Source: Clostridiaceae bacterium | GTDB lineage: Bacteria; Bacillota_A; Clostridia; Acetivibrionales; Acetivibrionaceae | Direction: 5' to 3' | DNA: 12,940 nt | Assembly: GCA_012513545.1 (NCBI GenBank) | Contig: JAAZCB010000014.1 | Span: forward strand, 1 to 12,940 | In this document: piece after piece, positions 7,410 to 12,940 of the stretch | How positions within the stretch are numbered: the stretch's first letter is position 1 | Layout of the letters: every line of letters starts with the position of its first letter | Made by a program: the position numbers and the translations under genes | The notes under the pieces: generated by a model | Told to the model about the DNA's origin: nothing | The model's database searches: none | What the model saw: only the letters and a program-made list of their open reading frames with translations

Positions 7410-8726
7410 TCAAATCTCGAGAACCTTTGACATCATATCTACAATTTCATCGTAGGTATATCTGTCATGAACACCCTGCTCTATAAAACCAAGTATGTTG
7501 TCTATAACATCAATGGCATTGTCAATTTTTTCACTGCTGCCTCTTACATATGCACCAATATTTATCAGGTCTTCAGAGTCCCTGTATACTGCCATTACCT
7601 TCTTTATCTCATTTGCAGTTTTTCCATGCTGACTGCTTACTATGTCGGACATTACCCTGCTTACACTTGCAAGAACATCAATTGCAGGATACTGGTTTCT
7701 ATTTGCCAGAGCTCTTGATAATACAATATGTCCGTCCAGAATTCCTCTTGCAGTATCTGTAACCGGCTCAGTAAGGTCATCTCCGTCTACAAGAACAGTA
7801 TACAATCCTGTAATCGAACCTTTATCGGAATTTCCGGCTCTTTCTAAAAGCTTGGGAAGCATCGCAAAAACAGAAGGAGTATATCCCCTTGAAACGGGAG
7901 GTTCCCCAACTGACAGCCCGATTTCCCTTTGGGCCATTGAAAACCTTGTTAATGAGTCCATCAGCAGAAGAACATCCTTACCCTGATCACGGAAATATTC
8001 AGCAATTGCAGTGGCCATAAAAGCCCCTTTAAGCCTTACAAGTGCAGGCTGATCCGAGGTAGCGACCACAACAACCGATCTGCCAAGACCTTCCTCCTGA
8101 AGGTCTTTCTCAATAAACTCCCGTACTTCCCTTCCCCGCTCTCCTATAAGAGCAATAACATTAACATCTGCTTTTGTGTTGCGGGCTATCATACCAATCA
8201 AAGTACTCTTCCCAACTCCGCTTCCTGCAAATATACCAACCCTCTGGCCTTTTCCAACAGTCAGAAGACCATCAATTGTCTTAACCCCTAAAGGGAGAGG
8301 GTCTTTTATTCTATTTCGTTCAAGAGGATGAGGAGCTTGGTTGTTGACTGGGTAATGGCCTTGTGCAAGGATTTCTCCTTTTCCGTCAATAGGATTACCC
8401 ATTCCGTCAATGACCCTTCCAATAAGACATTCTCCAACCTTCACCGTAAGAAATTCGCCTGTAGCAACTACAGTACTTCCAGGGCCTATGCCACTCATAT
8501 CACCTAGAGGCATTAAAAGTACCTTGTTGTCTTTGAATCCAACTACCTCTGCACTTATATACTTTTTCGAACGAAGGGCATTTATCCTGCATAACTCTCC
8601 GATATTGGCCTCCGGTCCGTCAGATTCAATTGTAAGTCCTACAACCTTTGATACTTTACCTATATATTCAATAAAATCCTGTTTGTTTAGGATCTCTTGA
8701 TATTTTCTTAAGTCGAAACCTATCAT
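7410..8726 (-). CDS. fliI: Flagellum-specific export ATPase FliI
   Basis: FliI is the hexameric ATPase of the flagellar type III export apparatus, related to F1-ATPase beta; it unloads and unfolds substrates at the cytoplasmic face of the gate. All key motifs are intact in the 438-residue product: Walker A GSGVGKST at residues 168-175, the GERGRE catalytic-Glu motif at 195-200, and Walker B DVLLLMD at 251-257. The downstream SLTRFSMAQREIGLSVGEPP and GSITGLYTVLVDGDDLTEPV stretches are typical of type III ATPases. The ATG at 8726 follows GGAGG with a short 4-base gap. It starts 14 bases after the fliH stop, so the two are probably translated together. Confidence 0.98.
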   Translation of the reverse strand: MIGFDLRKYQEILNKQDFIEYIGKVSKVVGLTIESDGPEANIGELCRINALRSKKYISAEVVGFKDNKVLLMPLGDMSGIGPGSTVVATGEFLTVKVGECLIGRVIDGMGNPIDGKGEILAQGHYPVNNQAPHPLERNRIKDPLPLGVKTIDGLLTVGKGQRVGIFAGSGVGKSTLIGMIARNTKADVNVIALIGERGREVREFIEKDLQEEGLGRSVVVVATSDQPALVRLKGAFMATAIAEYFRDQGKDVLLLMDSLTRFSMAQREIGLSVGEPPVSRGYTPSVFAMLPKLLERAGNSDKGSITGLYTVLVDGDDLTEPVTDTARGILDGHIVLSRALANRNQYPAIDVLASVSRVMSDIVSSQHGKTANEIKKVMAVYRDSEDLINIGAYVRGSSEKIDNAIDVIDNILGFIEQGVHDRYTYDEIVDMMSKVLEI

Positions 8727-8739
8727 ATAACCTCCAGAA

Positions 8740-9525
8740 TCATTTGCTCATAATCTTCCGGAACGCATGTTCAATTTTGTCAAGTTTTGTGTTTGCACCT
8801 GCATCTACACTCCCATACAGGGTTTCTATAATGCATGCACCGGGTTTTAAAGAAGGATCCTTCCTGATATCGATTTCTCCTATTCCCTCTATAGTTGAAA
8901 GGAGCTTATCCTTATTTTCTGTCAGGTAGTCATAATCTGAAGCTGAAACCTTTAAAACAACATCATCTCTGTTCGAGCACCTTTCAATTCCCTGCCTTAC
9001 TAAATCCAGTATATTCTCTTTGTTTAAGTTAACTTCTGTACCAATAACCTTTCTGGCAATATCCAATACAAGGTTTACAGCATCCTTTTCAATTCCTGCC
9101 AAAATCTCATGATACTCTGTTTCAGCATGCTGCTTGATAAATTCAGCCTCCATCAGCAGATCCTCATATTGCTTTTTTGCCTCTTCATAACCATTCTCGA
9201 ACCCAATCTTCCTGGCTTTTTCCTCGGTGGAGCTCACCAGTTCATCAGCTTGTGTACGGGCATTATCCATAATCCTCTCCGCCTCAAGCTCAGCTTCTTT
9301 AATTATGTCCGAAGCTTCCTCATTTGCCTTATCAATTAAATTTTGCACATACTCTCTACTCATACTCTCGAGCTCTTCATTGCTTTCTATAAAAGCATTT
9401 TCAGCATTAGCTTCCGGAACCTCAGCCATTTTAATCGTCTGAAAATTTAATGGTGCTTTTATTTGAATTGTGCCACCTATACTAACCTGACTGCTTTTAA
9501 AGATCTTGTTATACAATAATCTCAT
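8740..9525 (-). CDS. fliH: Flagellar export ATPase regulator FliH
   Basis: FliH dimers bind FliI, restrain its ATPase and dock it to the C-ring. The product has up to 261 residues. The first ~45 hold a YNKIFKSSQVSIG start typical of clostridial FliH. A long charged helix spans about 50-145, including alanine-rich coiled-coil stretches (IIKEAELEAERIMDNARTQA). The C-terminal FliH/V-ATPase E-like domain covers about 145-255 (AVNLVLDIARKVIGTEVNL, then KPGACIIETLYGSVDAGANT). The ATG at 9525 lies inside the fliG end (17-base overlap). GGAGGAG sits only 0-2 bases before it, so AGGGG further upstream or a TTG at 9516 could define initiation instead. Confidence 0.94.
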   Translation of the reverse strand: MRLLYNKIFKSSQVSIGGTIQIKAPLNFQTIKMAEVPEANAENAFIESNEELESMSREYVQNLIDKANEEASDIIKEAELEAERIMDNARTQADELVSSTEEKARKIGFENGYEEAKKQYEDLLMEAEFIKQHAETEYHEILAGIEKDAVNLVLDIARKVIGTEVNLNKENILDLVRQGIERCSNRDDVVLKVSASDYDYLTENKDKLLSTIEGIGEIDIRKDPSLKPGACIIETLYGSVDAGANTKLDKIEHAFRKIMSK

Positions 9526-10540
9526 CTCCTCCGCCCCTTGAAATTACTATTTCACCGGCGTCCTCAAGCTTTCTTATTATATTTACAATTTTCTGCTGTG
9601 CCTCTTCAACATCCTTCAGCCTTACAGGTCCCATAAATTCTATGTCTTCCTTGATCATATCAACAAGGCGCTTGGACATGTTTGCAAAAATCTTGTTCTG
9701 TACCTCATCACTTGTTCCTTTGATTGCAATTGCAAGCTGATTATTGTCAACCTCACGAAGAAATCTTTGAATTGCGCGATTATCCAATGAAAGGATATCC
9801 TCAAATACAAACATTCTTTTCTTAATCTCTTCAGCAAGATCAGTGTCCTCAATTTCAAGAGTTTCCATAATATATTTCTCTGTTCCCCTGTCAACACTGT
9901 TCAAAATATCCACTATAGCCTGTACTCCACCAGCAGCAGTGAAATCCTCTGTAACAAGCGTAGACAACTTCTTCTCAAGAACCCTTTCCACCTCTTTGAT
10001 TACTTCCGGCGAGGTCCTGTCCATAGTTGCTATCCTACGGGCTACATCAGCCTGCTTTTCCTGCGGGAGAGCCGAAAGCACCACCGAAGACTGCTGAGGC
10101 TTCAAATATGCCAGAATCAGAGCTATTGTCTGCGGATGCTCATATTGTATAAAATTCAGAAGCTGAGCCGGGTCTGCCTTCCGGATAAAATCAAAAGGCC
10201 TTACCTGCAAGGATACTGTAAGCTTGTTTAATACGTCCAGTGCTTTTTGAGTTCCCAGGGCCTTTTCAAGTATTTCCTTCGCATAGCTTATACCGCCTTC
10301 AGCAATATAATCCTGCGCAAGACATATCTGATAGAATTCCTCCAATACCTTTTCTTTCTCTTCTGGGGTCACAGTCCTGATGTTCGCTATTTCTAGAGTA
10401 AGCTGCTCGATTTCCTCTTCCTTAAGATGCTTGAATATTTCTGCAGATCTCTCAGGACCGAGAGCTATCAAGAGCATAGCGGCCTTTTCCTTTCCGGTCC
10501 TTTCAGCTTTCTCCGTTTTAATCCCTGCACTCCGAGCCAC
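9509..10540 (-). CDS. fliG: Flagellar motor switch protein FliG
   Basis: FliG is the rotor component of the C-ring: its N-terminal domain binds FliF and its C-terminal domain meets the stator to produce torque. I chose the GTG at 10540 because GGGGGG lies 7 bases upstream and the product then begins MARSAGIKTEKAERTGKEKA, as FliG proteins usually do, giving 343 residues. An in-frame ATG at 10567 would add nine residues but lacks a ribosome binding site and lies in a hairpin. The EHPQ motif is at residues 134-137 and the MFVF motif at 243-246. The charged torque helix follows at about 251-275 (SLDNRAIQRFLREVDNNQLA). The end overlaps fliH. Confidence 0.97.
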   Translation of the reverse strand: MARSAGIKTEKAERTGKEKAAMLLIALGPERSAEIFKHLKEEEIEQLTLEIANIRTVTPEEKEKVLEEFYQICLAQDYIAEGGISYAKEILEKALGTQKALDVLNKLTVSLQVRPFDFIRKADPAQLLNFIQYEHPQTIALILAYLKPQQSSVVLSALPQEKQADVARRIATMDRTSPEVIKEVERVLEKKLSTLVTEDFTAAGGVQAIVDILNSVDRGTEKYIMETLEIEDTDLAEEIKKRMFVFEDILSLDNRAIQRFLREVDNNQLAIAIKGTSDEVQNKIFANMSKRLVDMIKEDIEFMGPVRLKDVEEAQQKIVNIIRKLEDAGEIVISRGGGDEIIV

Positions 10541-10562
10541 AATATATCCCCCCAAAACCTGA

Positions 10563-10580
10563 TGCATTTTAATAAATGCA
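10563..10580. other. Hairpin just upstream of fliG
   Basis: TGCATTT-TAAT-AAATGCA is a perfect 7-bp stem with a 4-base loop. It contains the unused upstream ATG (10567) in frame with fliG, which supports the GTG start at 10540. Confidence 0.5.
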
Positions 10581-10599
10581 CTTCATATGTTTATTTGCA

Positions 10600-10640
10600 G
10601 TTTAACATTTTCATGGATTTAAATAAAAACTATGTTAAAC
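10600..10640. other. 9-bp inverted repeat in the fliF-fliG gap
   Basis: GTTTAACAT (10600-10608) and ATGTTAAAC (10632-10640) are perfect inverted copies separated by 23 bases. Each arm is AT-rich and also partly self-complementary. It could be an operator-like dyad or an mRNA fold; there is no U-run and no further evidence. Confidence 0.4.
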
Positions 10641-10660
10641 ATCTATTATTCTTAAGTATA

Positions 10661-12223
10661 TCAATCCCAATCATCTGAAAGCCAATTTCTTAACAGGTTT
10701 GCAACAGCTTCAGGTTTCTGTGCAACAAACTTTTCAATCTGCTTTTTAATTTCTGATTGCTCTTCAAGATTAATCTCTGCAATAACTTCTTCATTTTCAG
10801 GAAACATAAATGCAGGACCTTCGGCTAAAGCAAGTTCGGCTGCAGGTTGAAGAGCTTCTGTCTTCTTTCTCCTTGGAAGAACTGACACCATAAGCCCGAT
10901 AATAAGCATAAGCATCAGAGCAAAGAAACCATACGAGTCTACTAATTCCCTTATCCTCTCTGCAACGGGTATTGTTATTTCTTCTAGCGGTGCCAACGGA
11001 TACTTGTTTACAGATATATTGGCTGATGGTATACCGGTTGCAGTACTGACATCCTGCTTAACCTGCTCGATAAACTCAGGAGTTATCCTACTGTCATCCT
11101 TAACACGCTGCCCATAAAACAAGGCCACTGTCATTGAAGATTTTTCAGAATCTACTATGCCATAAGCTTTTTCTTCTTCAGTTAATTTTCTGGTATAATC
11201 ATAGTTCCTTATTTTTTCAGACTTCTCATAAGTCGAGTTTTCTCCCGAATCCATAGGGTAACTCGGCGCATTTCCCGGGTTACTCCCAATACCTGGTTCA
11301 CCATTTGGAGTATCGTTTTCGAGTTTCTCTTTTCTATCCTCACTGCTTACAATAGCCTCATCCAAGCCCGTAGGCTTTAATATTTCATTTGTTGTTGATT
11401 TTACCTTATCAAGTTGAAGTACAGGATTTGCTACCACGCTGATATTGTCAAAAATATCCGAACGTCCGGGATACAACCTCTTTACACTGTTTTCAATCTC
11501 TTCTTTTATTTTCAGTTTAAGCTTGAACTGGTTGGAAGTCTTTCCTATCTCATCTGACTCTTCCGATCTTAATATGTTGAAATTACTGTCGACTACTGTC
11601 ACGTTCTGCGGTTTTAAACCTTCAATACACGCTGAAACAACACTTACTATACCCTGAACCTGTTCAGGGGTTATTTCTCCCCTTGGTTTAATCCTTACAA
11701 AAGCCTTCGCCTCATTATCATTACTTTCGGAGAAAAACATTGAATTATCAGGCTGAGTCAGGTCGACATCAGCATCTTTTACATTGTCAAACATCTTTAT
11801 TTTTGCAACAATATTGTTTCTTTTAAAATTATTCCAAAGGTGTTTTTTATCACTCTCGGTAGTACTGATGTTAAGCATGTTCCATGCATCTTCAAAAGTC
11901 ATTCCGCTTGAAGTAAGTCCCGATGAGGCAACTGCAAATTCAGCCTTGTTTTTATCACGGGAATCAATTAGTATTTGACCACCGCCACCAGGTTTGTATT
12001 TTATATTTTTTTCCTGCAGTACTTTCTCGATCTCAGCTGCATCTTTAGGATCGTCAAGGGTCATTAGAGGAACGTATGTAGTCCTCGTAAGCATAACAAT
12101 GCATACTGTAATAACTATAATCAAAACACCTGATGTTATGTAAATTCTATTTTTCTGAGACTTGTCAAGATTTTTCCAGAATTCGCTCAACTGCTGCTGA
12201 ACCCTTGATAACACTTCAGGCAT
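10661..12223 (-). CDS. fliF: Flagellar MS-ring protein FliF
   Basis: FliF forms the inner-membrane MS ring on which the rotor and export gate are built. The start is placed at the ATG at 12223, preceded by AAAGGTGGTGA at normal spacing. An in-frame ATG at 12253 has no ribosome binding site. This gives 520 residues beginning MPEVLSRVQQQLSEFWKNLD. A first membrane helix spans about 27-46 (YITSGVLIIVITVCIVML). A YscJ/FliF ring-building domain follows, with YVPLMTLDDPKDAAEIEKVL and IASSGL-like AVASSGLTSSGMTFEDAW. A less conserved FliF_C region carries a Gly/Asn/Pro-rich linker around residue 330. A second membrane helix spans about 425-447. The FliG-binding tail ends in VANLLRNWLSDDWD. It is intact and typical. 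Confidence 0.97.
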   Translation of the reverse strand: MPEVLSRVQQQLSEFWKNLDKSQKNRIYITSGVLIIVITVCIVMLTRTTYVPLMTLDDPKDAAEIEKVLQEKNIKYKPGGGGQILIDSRDKNKAEFAVASSGLTSSGMTFEDAWNMLNISTTESDKKHLWNNFKRNNIVAKIKMFDNVKDADVDLTQPDNSMFFSESNDNEAKAFVRIKPRGEITPEQVQGIVSVVSACIEGLKPQNVTVVDSNFNILRSEESDEIGKTSNQFKLKLKIKEEIENSVKRLYPGRSDIFDNISVVANPVLQLDKVKSTTNEILKPTGLDEAIVSSEDRKEKLENDTPNGEPGIGSNPGNAPSYPMDSGENSTYEKSEKIRNYDYTRKLTEEEKAYGIVDSEKSSMTVALFYGQRVKDDSRITPEFIEQVKQDVSTATGIPSANISVNKYPLAPLEEITIPVAERIRELVDSYGFFALMLMLIIGLMVSVLPRRKKTEALQPAAELALAEGPAFMFPENEEVIAEINLEEQSEIKKQIEKFVAQKPEAVANLLRNWLSDDWD

Positions 12224-12336
12224 GAATTCACCACCTTTTCTAATGGTATTCATCTATAGCATAGTGAAAGTTTATAATTAACAAGCAATAACAACACAAT
12301 ATCTGGTGATAAAAATTTATACCATTTTTGAAGGCA

Positions 12337-12648
12337 CTAAACCTGCATCCTCATGATTTCCTGATAGGCCTCAACTATTTTGTTTCTTATTTGCATGGTA
12401 AATTGAAGTGCAATTTCAGACTTTTGGGCAGCTATCATAACCTGATGAATATTGTCGGTTTTACCTGCAGCAAATTCATCTGTAATTTTACTTGCTTCCA
12501 TTTCCAATTTGCTGACCTCTTTAAGTGCGCTGTTAAGGTAATCTCCAAAACTACCGATAATATTATTATCAGTAGTCTCCTTATTTAATCCCACCCCTGA
12601 TATGGATGGAAACACCTTGTCAATACCATTAATACCATTGATCGCCAT
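12337..12648 (-). CDS. fliE: Flagellar hook-basal body complex protein FliE
   Basis: FliE joins the MS ring/export gate to the proximal rod. The 103-residue product starts MAINGINGIDKVFPSISGVG and has the family's helical C-terminal half: FGDYLNSALKEVSKLEMEAS, then DEFAAGKTDNIHQVMIAAQK and a terminal LQFTMQIRNKIVEAYQEIMR. The start is the ATG at 12648, 5 bases after a perfect GAGGAGGT. The frame stays open upstream to an ATG at 12753, but that extension lies in the repeat array and lacks FliE features, so it is not used. In related operons flgB and flgC come before fliE; here the repeat array takes up all the visible upstream DNA. Confidence 0.97.
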   Translation of the reverse strand: MAINGINGIDKVFPSISGVGLNKETTDNNIIGSFGDYLNSALKEVSKLEMEASKITDEFAAGKTDNIHQVMIAAQKSEIALQFTMQIRNKIVEAYQEIMRMQV

Positions 12649-12940
12649 AAAATACCTCCTCAAAGGTGTTTTGTCGAATTCTTTCGAATTGTCCACGTGA
12701 AAAAACAGCATGTAAATGAAATACTTCTCCTTTACCTCGTAATTCATTAACATCCTGTATATTTTTCACTTCCGGACAAATTCTTTCGAATTGTCCACGT
12801 GAAAAAACAGTATGTAAATGAATTACTTCTCCTTTACCTCGTAATTCATTAACATCCTGTATATTTTTCACTTCCGGACAAATTCTTTCGAATTGTCCAC
12901 GTGAAAAAACAGTATGTAAATGAATTACTTCTCCTTTACC
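12629..12940 (-). CDS. Open frame of 34-residue repeats across the array (doubtful gene)
   Basis: Because 102 is a multiple of three, one minus-strand frame reads through the whole array as a 34-residue repeat (VKNIQDVNELRGKGEV, then IHLHTVFSRGQFERICPE). It is open from the window edge to a stop at 12629, inside fliE. It would be a 3' end of at least 103 residues overlapping the fliE start by 20 bases. I do not recognise the peptide. The two base differences between copies inside the compared region both change the residue (I to F, T to A), which gives no sign of selection for protein. The near-palindrome explains the base pattern without coding. Another minus-strand frame is also open there. 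Confidence 0.2.
   Translation of the reverse strand, partial: GKGEVIHLHTVFSRGQFERICPEVKNIQDVNELRGKGEVIHLHTVFSRGQFERICPEVKNIQDVNELRGKGEVFHLHAVFSRGQFERIRQNTFEEVFYGDQWY
12673..12940. repeat. Tandem array of 102-bp palindromic units upstream of fliE
   Basis: The motif AATTCTTTCGAATTGTCCAC starts at 12677, 12779 and 12881, an exact period of 102 bp. Each full unit is an 88-bp imperfect dyad (12739-12826 and 12841-12928) plus a 14-bp spacer (TTCTCCTTTACCTC). Within a dyad, about 35 of the 39 right-arm bases pair with the left arm around a TTTC loop (12784-12787), with small internal loops and bulges. The copies at 12779 and 12881 are identical as far as visible. The copy nearest fliE keeps only the right arm (about 12673-12724) with two substitutions in its distal half, then gives way to the fliE ribosome binding site. 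The array continues past the right edge. Confidence 0.95.

Noticed and set aside
12677..12724. Promoter for fliE inside the repeat (TTTACA ... GACAAT)
   Set aside because: The -10 box is poor, and the same sequence recurs in every unit as part of the palindrome arms, so the match is better explained by the repeat.
12660..12940. CRISPR array
   Set aside because: The period is 102 bp and the whole unit repeats; there are no distinct variable spacers between short repeats.

Overview
The window is a slice of a large flagellar basal-body/hook operon. Every real gene lies on the minus strand, so transcription runs from high to low coordinates. AT-rich DNA, strong GGAGG-type ribosome binding sites, GTG starts and the gene order (fliE-fliF-fliG-fliH-fliI-fliJ-motE/ylxF-like-fliK-flgD-TIGR02530-flgE-swrD/flbD-fliL-fliM) point to a low-GC Gram-positive bacterium. 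The order matches the fla/che operon of Bacillus and of cellulolytic Clostridia. I would guess Clostridia of the Acetivibrio/Ruminiclostridium type, but the species is not proven from sequence alone.

Layout in transcription order. 12940-12660 holds a tandem array of 102-bp units, each an imperfect palindrome of about 88 bp, ending directly before the fliE ribosome binding site. 12648-10661 encodes fliE (rod junction) and fliF (MS ring). 10540-7410 encodes fliG (rotor/switch), fliH and fliI (export ATPase regulator and ATPase), closely packed, with fliG overlapping fliH. 7387-4331 encodes fliJ (ATPase stalk), a membrane-anchored coiled-coil MotE/YlxF-like protein and fliK (hook-length ruler). 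4277-1488 encodes flgD (hook cap), a small TIGR02530-type flagellar operon protein and flgE (hook). 1328-1 encodes swrD/flbD, fliL and the first 170 codons of fliM, which runs off the left edge.

Together the genes build the rod base, MS ring and C-ring, power and gate the export apparatus, assemble the hook and set its length, and add motor-power factors (SwrD, FliL, MotE-like). No transcription terminator with a clear U-run is seen between genes, consistent with one long transcript. Several gaps hold hairpins: before fliG, before the motE-like gene, before flgE and after flgE.

The least ordinary parts are the palindromic 102-bp array at the fliE end, a two-hairpin leader in front of flgE, and a FlgD whose C-terminal half seems to contain three diverged copies of one small beta-rich module.
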